Below, one piece after another: positions 15,481 to 23,982 of a stretch of 64,000 nucleotides of DNA. Numbering within the stretch: the stretch's first letter is position 1; each line of letters begins with the position of its first letter. This stretch comes from Glutamicibacter sp. JL.03c (GTDB taxonomy: Bacteria > Actinomycetota > Actinomycetes > Actinomycetales > Micrococcaceae). Location: NCBI RefSeq assembly GCF_025854375.1, contig NZ_CP107575.1, positions 3,224,001 through 3,288,000 of the forward strand, given 5' to 3'. The notes below the pieces were generated by a model. That model did no database searches and was not told the origin of the DNA. It was given only the letters and a program-made list of their open reading frames with translations. The position numbers and the translations under genes were made by a program.

Positions 15481-17358
15481 CTACCGGAACACGTCCAGAT
15501 AGGCCAGCGCATAGCCCACCCGATACTCCGAGGCGGGAGTGCTGGCCACCATGTGGCGGTCGGAGATGGCCAGTTCCACCGCATCGGTCACGATCCCGTC
15601 CACCGGCAGGCTCAGCAATTCACGGATGGTGGATTCATCATTAACTGTCCAGACATAGACATCCTGGCCTTGCTCGTGGGCCTGGTCCAAGAGCTCTGGA
15701 CGGAAGGATGCCTGTTCCAACGTGTAGAAGTCGCAGTTCACTCGCGGAAGCTTGCCTACGCTCATGGCAACAGTCAGGCCAACGCGGAGCTCGGGACGCT
15801 CGCGCTTGATTTCATTCACTGCCGTCGGGCTCAACGAATGGTAGATGTTCTTGGTGGTTGTCCCCGTGGCATCAATATCTTCAAGGAAACGGTCCAGATA
15901 CCCCTTGGATTCATGGCCCGTCACCTTGAGCTCGACCAGGACCGGGATCCCCAGCTCGTCAGCATGTTCAAGATACTCCTGCATGGTGGGAATGTGATCG
16001 GTGAACCCGCCTTCGCGCACCGTTACATCTCGCACTTGTTCCAAGGTCATCTCGTAGATGTTCTTGTTGACCCCGGACACCATGAGCAAGTTGGTGTCGT
16101 GGCTGGCAACAAAATGCCCGTCTTTGGTTTGCTGGAAATCTGCCTCGACATAATCCGCGTGGTGCTGGGCGGCCGCATCCAGTGCCCCGAGGGTATTCTC
16201 GACACCACCGGCAGAATAACCGCGGTGCGCCAGAATCCTGGTGTCTTCCGCACCGGAAACGGTTTGCCCCGAAGCTGGCATTGCATAGAAGCTCACGGCC
16301 ACGGCAAGCCCGAAGGCCACCGTTCCCGCCGAAGCACGGGCAGCACGTGCCGGGACTGTTCGATGGTCCTTGGTCCGGACTTCAAATTCCGATGTGAGAC
16401 CGAGCCGATCCCGGGTCAAAGCAACCAATATCTGGAGGGCAACAACTGTTGCGCCGCCAATGATCATGAAGCCCGCTGTGTGGCCCAACCCGATGCACAC
16501 GCTGGCAATCATAGCCGAGCTTCGTTCCGTCTTCAGGCTGGTTGCAAGGTCCGAGATCCAGACCAGGGCTTCAACCAGCACCGAGGCGGACAATGCTGCC
16601 AGGCCCAGGGGCAGTCCAACCAGGACCAGGTATCTGAAGAAGTTCTTATGCGTTGCACGCAAGCTTCCGACCAGCGCCGGCAACGATTTCTTCTCTCCGA
16701 CAACCATCATCGGCAAGGTCAGGACCAGGCGGAGATTCACCCAGAGAATGGAGCCGATCATCAATACGTAGATGGCAGTGCTGAGCGGAACCTTCAGATA
16801 CTCACGGGTGATGAACGGGGGAATTCCGACGCCTTGAATCAGCACCGAAGAAAGGCCCAGCCCGCCTAGCGGCAGCGCGAGGAAGAAATAGACCATCAGC
16901 AGCGGTGACGGATAGCTGAGCAGCCTGCCCAAACATGTCAGGGTGTCGGCAAGCATCTCGCCGAGGTTTGGCGGTCGCCCCGACTGCTGCCGATTGACCA
17001 TCACAATCAGTGCGACAAATTGGAGGCTCACGGCGGCCAGAGCCAGAACGGCAATGGCCGCAAGCAACAGCACGGAAATGGGCTGGCTCAACAGCACGGT
17101 GTACGTCCGGTCGGTGACGTTCTCAAGGTGGCTGGTTTCAAGAGCCAGGCCGAAAAGGTACCGAATGGCTGGCAGGACACCCAAGCCGTTCACCAGCTGG
17201 ATGACGCTGATCACCAGAAGATAGCGGAAAACGCGTGCATGGCTCAATCGCCAGATACGGCGAAGGAACTCTGGTATTTCGGTGAACTTCGGGGCGCCCT
17301 GAGCGGAATCACCTTGGATTTGAGCAGATTGATCGTGGCCGGTTGAACCAACACCCAT
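15481..17358 (-). CDS. Membrane-anchored glycerophosphodiester phosphodiesterase
   Basis: This 625-residue two-part protein has an N-terminal half (about 30-360) with eight or so hydrophobic segments, the GDPD-associated membrane domain, and a C-terminal GDPD catalytic domain (about 375-620). Catalytic motifs are 'ILAHRGYSAGGVENT' with the HR pair and the E-N, 'EADFQQTKDGHFVASHD' with metal ligands E-D and the general-acid His, and 'VLVELKV'. It would hydrolyse glycerophosphodiesters, or polyglycerolphosphate as proposed for some Gram-positive homologues, at the outer face. It stands alone with its own promoter region at 17359-17549. Confidence 0.93.
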   Translation of the reverse strand: MGVGSTGHDQSAQIQGDSAQGAPKFTEIPEFLRRIWRLSHARVFRYLLVISVIQLVNGLGVLPAIRYLFGLALETSHLENVTDRTYTVLLSQPISVLLLAAIAVLALAAVSLQFVALIVMVNRQQSGRPPNLGEMLADTLTCLGRLLSYPSPLLMVYFFLALPLGGLGLSSVLIQGVGIPPFITREYLKVPLSTAIYVLMIGSILWVNLRLVLTLPMMVVGEKKSLPALVGSLRATHKNFFRYLVLVGLPLGLAALSASVLVEALVWISDLATSLKTERSSAMIASVCIGLGHTAGFMIIGGATVVALQILVALTRDRLGLTSEFEVRTKDHRTVPARAARASAGTVAFGLAVAVSFYAMPASGQTVSGAEDTRILAHRGYSAGGVENTLGALDAAAQHHADYVEADFQQTKDGHFVASHDTNLLMVSGVNKNIYEMTLEQVRDVTVREGGFTDHIPTMQEYLEHADELGIPVLVELKVTGHESKGYLDRFLEDIDATGTTTKNIYHSLSPTAVNEIKRERPELRVGLTVAMSVGKLPRVNCDFYTLEQASFRPELLDQAHEQGQDVYVWTVNDESTIRELLSLPVDGIVTDAVELAISDRHMVASTPASEYRVGYALAYLDVFR

Positions 17359-17549
17359 TCCACTGCCCCCTGCTGTAAATCCCGTTCCTGTGGTGCGAAT
17401 TGCTAATAAAGACCAGCTGCCATTCTATCGCGGTGGCCCTGTTCCGGCTGTGGAGGAGGTCTCAAAAAGCCCGTCAAAATGCTGGAGATCGCTGAACAAT
17501 AGCTTGGAGCCAGCATTCAGCCGAAGAGCCAAGGGGCGCAGTGATTCGC

Positions 17550-18023
17550 CTACTCCTTAAAGGCCGGAGTGGTGACATCGCATTGGACGCGTTCACCTGG
17601 GGCGCCGGTTGCGGAGGCGATTTCCTTGACGCCGTCCAAGAGAACCCGGCAGGTCGCGGTGCCGTCCTTATCTGGTGTCGCGGCGACCGATGCATCCTTC
17701 TGGGCGGTGACCATGCTCTCTATGGACCAGACCTTGTTCTTTTTCTTGCCTGTGGCTTCCGATGTACTGACGGATTCTTCAGTCACCGAGGTGGAATCCT
17801 CGCCACGCTTTTCGGCTTCAAGGTAGGACACGTCCTTCAGGCTGTTGCTCGTGCCTCCGGTGACGGTGACTTCATAGGTCACAGCCCAGGCATCAGAGGT
17901 GGCTTTGTCCCAGGATTCGACGGCGCCGCATCCGGCCAGGCCGATACCGAGCGCCAGGACAGCCGAGCCGATCGAGATGCGGGTGGCAGTGCGGGTATGG
18001 GATGACGTGGCGAAGCTGGTCAT
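17550..18023 (-). CDS. Putative secreted lipoprotein
   Basis: This 157-residue lipoprotein begins at MTSFATSS after AAAGGACCTTC. It has a basic n-region, a hydrophobic core and the lipobox 'GLAGC' followed by 'GAVESWDK'. The mature part is rich in Thr/Ser/Glu and Lys ('TGKKKNKVW'). Two further cysteines, in 'TATCRVLL' and 'VQCDVTTP', could form a disulfide. No family is recognised; small Actinobacteria lipoproteins of this architecture are common and uncharacterised. Gene order (after the glycerophosphodiesterase) gives no functional clue. Confidence 0.75.
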   Translation of the reverse strand: MTSFATSSHTRTATRISIGSAVLALGIGLAGCGAVESWDKATSDAWAVTYEVTVTGGTSNSLKDVSYLEAEKRGEDSTSVTEESVSTSEATGKKKNKVWSIESMVTAQKDASVAATPDKDGTATCRVLLDGVKEIASATGAPGERVQCDVTTPAFKE

Positions 18024-18366
18024 GAAGGTCCTTTGCGAAGTTGGCCGAAGAACAGTTTTCTCTGCCTTCAACTGTAGAACCGCCGCCGCCAGCCGGTGAT
18101 GGCATTGGAGAATGATCTTCGGCCCAGGCTCTCACACTCAGGGTGGAAAACTCGGGTGCGCCGCCAAGCTTAGCGAACTCGGGCCCATCCCGAACTTGGT
18201 CGTGAGCGTGTCAACCTTGCTATTGATGATGGCACTGCCATATCCACCGAGGAATACTCCGGGCACGGCAATCAGCACCACGCCTTGGGCTCTGGCCAAC
18301 GTCACTTGGGAAAGGCGCCAAGGCTATCGATCGTGGCGTGCTTGGCCACCGGCCGGGCACGGTCAG
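18024..18366. other. Intergenic stretch, possible decayed membrane-protein fragment
   Basis: No gene is supported. On the minus strand a 48-codon frame, roughly 18130-18290, contains a hydrophobic run 'VVLIAVPGVFLGGYGSAII' that could be the tail of a decayed membrane protein, but it has a stop upstream and no start signal. Confidence 0.35.
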
Positions 18367-19068
18367 CTAGCGATCAAGCACAAAGGTGTTCAGGTCATCC
18401 AGGGTCTGTTGCATATGCTCGTCCATGGCCTCGCGCGCGCTGGAGCTGTTGCGCAGCGACAGGGCCCGGAGGATTTGTTCGTGCTCGTGAATCGCGTGTT
18501 CCTGGATCTGCGGGAAGGCGCTGGTTTCGCGCCGGCGCGAGGAGAGCACTCGCCCCAAGGGCTCGTAGAGCGCAGAGACGAAAACATTGCCCGAGGCGTG
18601 CAAGATGATGTCGTGGAACCCCAGATCGGCATCCACGAATCGGTCCAGGTCTCCGGCTGCATGAGCCTCGCGCATGGTTTCGAGCAGTACGCCCATGTGC
18701 TCGAGCTGCTCATCGGTGATTCGTGCCGCAGCCAATTCGCAGGCGCCGGTCTCCAGCATGCGGCGCAGTTCAATGAGCTGGACCGCTGCAGCGGCAGCGC
18801 CCACCCCCGCTGTGGTGGCACGAACCACGGCCTCCAGCGAATTCCACATGTTGATCGGATTCACATAGGTTCCGCGCCCGCGCTCAATGCGAATGATGTT
18901 CTGGGCGGCCAAGGTCTTGATCGCTTCGCGCACCGTCATCCGGCTGACTTCCAGGGTGTCGCAAAGTTCCAATTCTCCCGGAATCATCTGGTCAACCGAT
19001 AGCTCCCCGCTGACGATGCGGTCAAGCACGCTATCGACGACCTGTACCACCAGTGATTTCCGCGCCAC
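18367..19068 (-). CDS. GntR-family (FadR/FCD) regulator of the acid-sugar operon
   Basis: This 233-residue regulator has an N-terminal winged helix ('LELCDTLEVSRMTVREAIKTL', with wing 'IRIERGRGTYV') and an FCD domain with the metal-binding pattern from 'DADLGFHDIILHASGN' through 'HEQILRAL'. The GTG start is preferred because GCTGGAGGAATC lies just before it; an ATG nine codons upstream lacks such a site. It is divergent from the kinase operon, and a perfect dyad lies in the spacer between likely promoter elements of that operon. It is therefore the probable repressor, released by an acid sugar or its phosphate. Confidence 0.92.
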   Translation of the reverse strand: MARKSLVVQVVDSVLDRIVSGELSVDQMIPGELELCDTLEVSRMTVREAIKTLAAQNIIRIERGRGTYVNPINMWNSLEAVVRATTAGVGAAAAAVQLIELRRMLETGACELAAARITDEQLEHMGVLLETMREAHAAGDLDRFVDADLGFHDIILHASGNVFVSALYEPLGRVLSSRRRETSAFPQIQEHAIHEHEQILRALSLRNSSSAREAMDEHMQQTLDDLNTFVLDR

Positions 19069-19165
19069 GATTCCTCCAGCTTTGGGATGATCCATCCTCT
19101 TCGAGACTTGTCCAGTCTATGTCCCCGAACGGCTTGCGGCGGACAGTGATCCATGCGACACTAAA

Positions 19166-19194
19166 TTGCACACCAGATGTCTGACATCTTACCT
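19166..19194 (+). promoter_or_regulatory. Predicted promoter of the acid-sugar operon
   Basis: TTGCAC, 17 bases, TTACCT, followed by the kinase start 42 bases on. The -10 is weak. The regulator dyad fills the spacer. Confidence 0.4.
19175..19189. promoter_or_regulatory. Candidate GntR operator in acid-sugar promoter
   Basis: AGATGT-CTG-ACATCT is a perfect 6+6 dyad in the 168-base region between the divergent GntR and kinase genes. Its TGTCTGACA core resembles the ATTGTCTGACAAT site at 7922 but has different flanks, as expected for a related but distinct FCD-type GntR. Confidence 0.7.
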
Positions 19195-19236
19195 GTGAAA
19201 TTGATGGGTTGCCCAATGACAAAGGAGTCCTTGTTC

Positions 19237-20685
19237 ATGCTTGAGTCCGATTTGCTCGCCGGATACCTTCCGGAGCGAGACATGGCCCCCGCGCAGATCG
19301 CCGCGGCGGCACGTGCCACCGGACGAGTGCTGGTGGTCCTCGATGACGATCCCACCGGAACGCAGTCGGTCAGCAACCTGCCGGTGCTCACTGCCTGGGA
19401 AGTCGAAGATTTCCGGTGGGCCTTCGGCCTGGAACTCGACGGCGAGCGCCCGCTGGCCGTCTACGTCCTGACCAATACCCGCTCCCTGGACGCCTCCGAT
19501 GCCGCCGTCCGCAATGAGCAGGTAGCCCGCGCCGCCCTGCAAGCTGCCAGCGAAGCGGGAATTTCCGTATCCTTCGTCAGCCGCAGCGACTCCACCCTCC
19601 GCGGGCATTTCCCGTTGGAAACCGACACCCTGGCCGCGACCGTGGCCGCAGTGGATCCCAACGAAGCAGTGGATGCCATCCTGATGGTTCCCGCGTTCGG
19701 CGAAGCCGGCCGGATCACCGTGGCCGGCGAGCACTACATGCGCAGCGGCAAGGGCGAGCTGGCCAAGGTCAGCGACACCGAATTCGCCAAAGACGCCACC
19801 TTCGGATTCAGCACCAGCTACCTGCCGGACTACGTCGCCGAGAAGACCGGCGGCCGCAAAGCCGCCGAGGATGTGATGGTCTTGGATCTGAACACCATCC
19901 GCGCTGGCGCTTCGTCCATCGCCGGCACACTGGCCCAGGCATCCAACGCACAGGTGGCCACCGCAGATATCGTCACGGAAAACGACCTCCTGGCACTGGC
20001 CGAGGGGCTGCAGCTGGCCGAAGCATCTGGCACCCGGGTGCTGTGCCGTGTGGGCCCGCCCTTCATGCGTGCGCGCATCGGCCAAGAGCAGCGCGAGCCG
20101 CTCACCGCCGAAGAAATCTTTGCGGACAACGGCTCCGAGCAGCGGACCGCGGGCGGGCTGATCGTGGTCGGATCCCACGTCGGAGTGACCACCCGCCAGC
20201 TGGCTGACCTCACCGCGGTGCATTCGAACGCCACGGTCTTCGAGCTGGACGTGCCCACCATCCTCGCGGAGGAAAGCGAAGCCTATATCTCCTCCAAGGT
20301 GGCGCAGATCGGACAGGCCCTGGCCACCGGCGACGTCATCGTGCACACCTCGCGCACGCTGGTGAAGACCGAGGATGCCGCCCAGTCCCTGGATATCGCC
20401 CGGACCGTGAGCGCCGCAGTGGTCGCCGTGGTCAACCGGACCCTGCATGCTAATCCGCCGCGCTTCGTGATCGCCAAGGGCGGGATCACCTCGTCGGACG
20501 TCGCGGCCTTCGGCCTGGAAATGCGCCATGCAATCGTGCGCGGGTCCATGCTCCCGGGCATCGTCTCGCTCTGGGAATCCGTGGATGGACCGGCCGCCGG
20601 CATCCCGTACATCGTCTTCGCCGGCAATGTGGGCGATGACAGCTCGCTCACCGCTGTCACCCGCAAGCTGAGCGCCACCTTCTAA
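19237..20685 (+). CDS. DUF1537-family four-carbon acid sugar kinase
   Basis: This 482-residue kinase of the family formerly called DUF1537 (OtnK/DtnK) phosphorylates four-carbon acid sugars. The N-terminal substrate domain shows 'VLVVLDDDPTGTQS' and 'YVLTNTRSLD'. The C-terminal nucleotide domain shows 'FVIAKGGITSSDVA' and 'GSMLPGIVSLWES', followed by 'FAGNVGD'. The start is placed at MLESDLL because AAAGGAG lies nine bases before it. The longer frame from 19177 would begin inside the operator. It is the first gene of an operon with a dehydrogenase, permease and aldolase. Substrate (3-oxotetronate, threonate or a related acid) is not determined by sequence. Confidence 0.92.
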   Translation: MLESDLLAGYLPERDMAPAQIAAAARATGRVLVVLDDDPTGTQSVSNLPVLTAWEVEDFRWAFGLELDGERPLAVYVLTNTRSLDASDAAVRNEQVARAALQAASEAGISVSFVSRSDSTLRGHFPLETDTLAATVAAVDPNEAVDAILMVPAFGEAGRITVAGEHYMRSGKGELAKVSDTEFAKDATFGFSTSYLPDYVAEKTGGRKAAEDVMVLDLNTIRAGASSIAGTLAQASNAQVATADIVTENDLLALAEGLQLAEASGTRVLCRVGPPFMRARIGQEQREPLTAEEIFADNGSEQRTAGGLIVVGSHVGVTTRQLADLTAVHSNATVFELDVPTILAEESEAYISSKVAQIGQALATGDVIVHTSRTLVKTEDAAQSLDIARTVSAAVVAVVNRTLHANPPRFVIAKGGITSSDVAAFGLEMRHAIVRGSMLPGIVSLWESVDGPAAGIPYIVFAGNVGDDSSLTAVTRKLSATF

Positions 20686-20713
20686 TCACCACCCGAACCT
20701 TTTGGAGCATTAA

Positions 20714-21607
20714 ATGAACACCACCGCAGTTGCCGTTCTGGGCCTGGGAGCCATGGGCCTGCCCATGGCCACCCGCCTGGCGGCCAAGTTTTCCGTCCAC
20801 GGCTTCGACATCAGCACCGACCGCATGGAGCTGGCCAGCAAAGCCGGCATTGCCACCTTTACTAGCGCCCGCGATGCCGTGGCCGGCGCCGACGCGCTGA
20901 TCCTGGCTGTGCGCAATGGCGAGCAACTGAACGCCGTGCTCTTCGGCGATCACGGCGTGGCCCAGCACCTGAAGTCCGGTGCCGTGGTCATCCTGACCTC
21001 CACCGTTGGGCTGGATGCCGTACCGGCCACCGCCGCCCGACTGGGCGAGCTGGGCGTGGGCCTGGTGGATGCGCCGCTCTCCGGCGGCCCGGTGCGCGCT
21101 GGCGAAGGCGACCTGCTGATCGTAGTCGGCGCCGAACCTGAACAGCTGGCCAAGGTCCGCCCGGTGCTGGACCAGCTGGCCTCCACCTTGAGCATCGTGG
21201 GCGACAAGCCAGGTGATGGCCAGGCGCTGAAGACCGTGAACCAGCTGCTGTGCGGCGTGCATATCGCCGCCGCCGCCGAGGCGCTGGCCCTGGCGGACCA
21301 GCTTGGCCTGGACCAGGCCACCACCCTGGATGCCTTGCAGGCCGGCGCCGCCGGCTCCTTCATGCTCGGCAACCGCGGGCCGCGCATGCTCGAGGCCTAC
21401 ACCGAAGAAGGCGCCGAGGTGCTTTCACGGCTGGATATCTTCGTGAAGGACCTGGGGATCGTGACCACGGCGGCCCGCGCGCTGCATCTGGCTACCCCGG
21501 TGGCTTCCGCCGCGGAGCAGCTCTTCCTGCTGGGCGAAGCCCACGGGCTGGCCGCAGCCGACGATTCAGCGCTCATCAAGGTCGTCGCGCCGGAAACCGG
21601 CAACTAA
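20714..21607 (+). CDS. Beta-hydroxyacid dehydrogenase family (L-threonate/tartronate-like)
   Basis: This 297-residue NAD(P)-dependent 3-hydroxyisobutyrate dehydrogenase-family protein has the Rossmann motif 'VLGLGAMGLPMATRL', the catalytic strand 'LVDAPLSGGPVRAGEGDL' and the active-site lysine in 'GDGQALKTVNQLL'. LtnD-type L-threonate 2-dehydrogenases belong to this group and commonly neighbour DUF1537 kinases, so oxidation of an aldonate before phosphorylation is the inferred step. It follows the kinase by 28 bases with a GGAG site. Confidence 0.9.
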   Translation: MNTTAVAVLGLGAMGLPMATRLAAKFSVHGFDISTDRMELASKAGIATFTSARDAVAGADALILAVRNGEQLNAVLFGDHGVAQHLKSGAVVILTSTVGLDAVPATAARLGELGVGLVDAPLSGGPVRAGEGDLLIVVGAEPEQLAKVRPVLDQLASTLSIVGDKPGDGQALKTVNQLLCGVHIAAAAEALALADQLGLDQATTLDALQAGAAGSFMLGNRGPRMLEAYTEEGAEVLSRLDIFVKDLGIVTTAARALHLATPVASAAEQLFLLGEAHGLAAADDSALIKVVAPETGN

Positions 21608-21664
21608 CCTCATCATCGCGCGGGCTAAACCCCCGCTGGCAACGTCAAAGGAGACGAAACTGTC

Positions 21665-23053
21665 ATGAGCCCGATTATGCTCCTGCTGATCGCTGCGGCC
21701 GCCGTGGCCCTGCTGTTGGTCGGCGTCATCAAATTCAAGATGCCGGCATTCATTACCCTGTTGCTGGTCAGCATCCTCGTGGCTCTGGCCGCGGGCATCC
21801 CCATCCAGGATGTGGCCGGCCTGGTCACCACCGGCATGGGCGGCACGCTGGGCAGCGTGGCCGTGCTGGTGGGCCTGGGCGCCATGCTCGGCAAGGTCAT
21901 CGAGATCTCTGGCGGCGCCCAAGTGCTGTCCACCCGTTTCACCGCGCTCTTCGGCCCGCGCCGGGTAATCGCGGCGCTGACCACCGCCGCATTCCTGCTG
22001 GCCATCCCGGTTTTCTTCGACGTCGGATTCATCGTGCTGGTGCCGATCATCTACGGCTTCGCCAAGGCGCTGAACGTTTCCCCAGTGAAGATCGGCCTGC
22101 CCGTGGGCGCGATCATGCTGGCTATCCATGTGGTGGTTCCGCCGCATCCGGGCGTGGTTGGCGGCGCCCAGATCCTCGGCGCGGATATCGGCTGGGCCAC
22201 CATCTTGGGCCTGGCTTTCTGCGCCCCGCTGGGCGTGCTCGGCTTCTTCGTGGCCAAGCGCATCAACCGCCGCGAGATCCCGATGCTGCCCGAAACCCAG
22301 GAACAGTACGAATCCTTTGGTGCCAGCACGGACACTGGCAAGGGAAGCACCCTGGCCAAGACGAAGGCTCCGACCTCGGGCATGGTCATCTCGATGATCC
22401 TGCTGCCCATCGTGATGATCATGTTCGGCACCGTGGGCACCACCTTGGTTGACGCGGAATCCACCGCCGCCAACATCCTGGGCTTTGTCGGTTCGCCATC
22501 CATCGCCCTGCTGACCACCGTGCTGGTCTCCTACTACCTGCTGGGCGTGCGCAGCGGCTGGAGCAGCGAAAAGACCGGCAAGGTCATGGACTCGGCTCTG
22601 GCCCCAGCGGCCATCGTGATCCTGGTGACCGGTGCTGGCGGCGTCTTCGGCAAGGTGCTCACCGAATCGGGGATCGGCACGGTGCTGGCGCAATCCCTGG
22701 CATCAGCGGGCTTGCCGATCATTGTCATGGCCTTCATCCTGGCTTCCATCCTGCGTGCTTCGCAAGGTTCAGCCACGGTCGCAATCATCACCACCACAGG
22801 CCTGCTGGCTTCCGCGGTGGAAGCAGGCGATTACTCCCCCGTGCAGACCGCACTGATTCTCGCATCGGTCGGCTTTGGCGCCTTCGGCTTGAGCCATGTG
22901 AATGACTCGGGATTCTGGATCGTCACCCGCTTCCTGGGCCTGTCCGTGGCTGATGGTCTACGCACCTGGACGGTGCTGACCACCATCCTGGGCGTGGCCG
23001 GCTTCGCGCTCACCGCCCTTGTCTACTCCATCGTCACCGCGGCAGGAGCCTGA
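21665..23053 (+). CDS. GntP-family gluconate/acid-sugar:H+ symporter
   Basis: This 462-residue permease has about twelve hydrophobic segments and typical GntP features: an N-terminal 'IKFKMPAFITLLLVSILVAL', 'GGTLGSVAVLVGLGAMLGK', 'HVVVPPHPGVVGGAQILG' and 'LRASQGSATVAIITTTGL'. Full family length. In operon with the kinase and dehydrogenase it would import the acid sugar with protons. It is separated from the dehydrogenase by 57 bases and from the aldolase by only three bases. Confidence 0.95.
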   Translation: MSPIMLLLIAAAAVALLLVGVIKFKMPAFITLLLVSILVALAAGIPIQDVAGLVTTGMGGTLGSVAVLVGLGAMLGKVIEISGGAQVLSTRFTALFGPRRVIAALTTAAFLLAIPVFFDVGFIVLVPIIYGFAKALNVSPVKIGLPVGAIMLAIHVVVPPHPGVVGGAQILGADIGWATILGLAFCAPLGVLGFFVAKRINRREIPMLPETQEQYESFGASTDTGKGSTLAKTKAPTSGMVISMILLPIVMIMFGTVGTTLVDAESTAANILGFVGSPSIALLTTVLVSYYLLGVRSGWSSEKTGKVMDSALAPAAIVILVTGAGGVFGKVLTESGIGTVLAQSLASAGLPIIVMAFILASILRASQGSATVAIITTTGLLASAVEAGDYSPVQTALILASVGFGAFGLSHVNDSGFWIVTRFLGLSVADGLRTWTVLTTILGVAGFALTALVYSIVTAAGA

Positions 23054-23056
23054 TCC

Positions 23057-23896
23057 ATGCTCAAGCCAATGAACCAGATGGTCGCTGAGGCCATCGCCGC
23101 AGGCCACGCTGTTCCCGCGTTCACCTGCTACGACTTCACCACAGCCCTGGCCATGGTGGCCGAGGCCGAAGCGCAGCAGCGCGCGGTCATCCTGAACGTC
23201 GCGCCGAAAACTGCAGGCTCCGCCTCGGGCCTGAGGCTGATCACTGCCCTGCGCGCCCTGGGGGAGCAGGCCAGCATCCCGGTGGCGGTCCAGCTGGACC
23301 ATGCCAGTGACGAGCAGCTGATCGTGCGCGCAGTGCGCGCTGGTGCCACCGCGGTGCTGGCCGACGGCTCGGCTGGCACGCTGGAGGCAAATATCGCTTT
23401 CGTGCAGCAGGTGCGTTCATTGGTCGGGCCGGACATCGTCATGGAAGCGGAGCTGGGCGCACTTCCCGGTAACGAAGACAAGGCCTTTGAGCAGATGGCC
23501 TCGCAGCTGACCGACCCGGCACAAGTGGCCGGATTCCTGGCAGGCAGCGGCGCGGACCTGCTCGCGGTGGCCATTGGCAATGTCCACGGACGCTACAAGG
23601 GAGAGCCGAAAATCCATTGGGAGGTGCTAGAGGCCATACAGGCAGCATCCACGGTGCCGCTGGTGTTGCACGGTGCTTCGGGCATCGCCCCAGCTGATCT
23701 TTCGCGCACCATCGCGTACGGGGTGGGCAAGGTCAACCTGAATACCGAGCTGCGCACTGCGGTGCTCTCCACCCTGTCCGGACAGCTAGAGCCCCGCCGA
23801 GAAGACGGGCAGAATATGCTCGGCCTGCTGGGAGATTGGGAACGCGCAGCCACCGAGGTGGCCGCGGCAACCTTCACTGCCCTCGTAGCGAAGTAG
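23057..23896 (+). CDS. Class II fructose-bisphosphate aldolase family protein
   Basis: This 279-residue zinc-dependent aldolase of the FbaA/GatY/KbaY family shows an 'AVPAFTCYDF' N-terminal strand, 'VAVQLDHASDEQLIVRAV' with the catalytic Asp and first zinc His, 'EAELGALPGNED', 'VAIGNVHGRYKGEP' and 'LVLHGASGI' with the remaining zinc histidines. The 'GKVNLNTELR' phosphate loop is present. In this operon it probably cleaves a phosphorylated keto-acid sugar to pyruvate- or glycolate-type and triose-phosphate-type products. It is not the OtnC decarboxylase fold, nor PdxA, that usually follow DUF1537 kinases. Confidence 0.9.
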   Translation: MLKPMNQMVAEAIAAGHAVPAFTCYDFTTALAMVAEAEAQQRAVILNVAPKTAGSASGLRLITALRALGEQASIPVAVQLDHASDEQLIVRAVRAGATAVLADGSAGTLEANIAFVQQVRSLVGPDIVMEAELGALPGNEDKAFEQMASQLTDPAQVAGFLAGSGADLLAVAIGNVHGRYKGEPKIHWEVLEAIQAASTVPLVLHGASGIAPADLSRTIAYGVGKVNLNTELRTAVLSTLSGQLEPRREDGQNMLGLLGDWERAATEVAAATFTALVAK

Positions 23897-23926
23897 TATC
23901 CAAGGGCCAAGGCCGTCATTAACGCA

Positions 23927-23966
23927 GAAAGCCAATCACGGCACCCGTCATCCGTGATTGGCTTTC
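23927..23966. terminator. Bidirectional terminator between aldolase and purU
   Basis: A 15-bp perfect stem GAAAGCCAATCACGG/CCGTGATTGGCTTTC with a 10-base loop lies between two convergent genes. A T/C-rich tail follows on the plus strand. Confidence 0.85.
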
Positions 23967-23982
23967 CTTCTTCTTGGCTGAA

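Noticed and set aside
19177-19236. Start of the DUF1537 kinase at 19177
   Set aside because: That codon lies within the regulator dyad and promoter. A good AAAGGAG site precedes 19237, where family homology begins.
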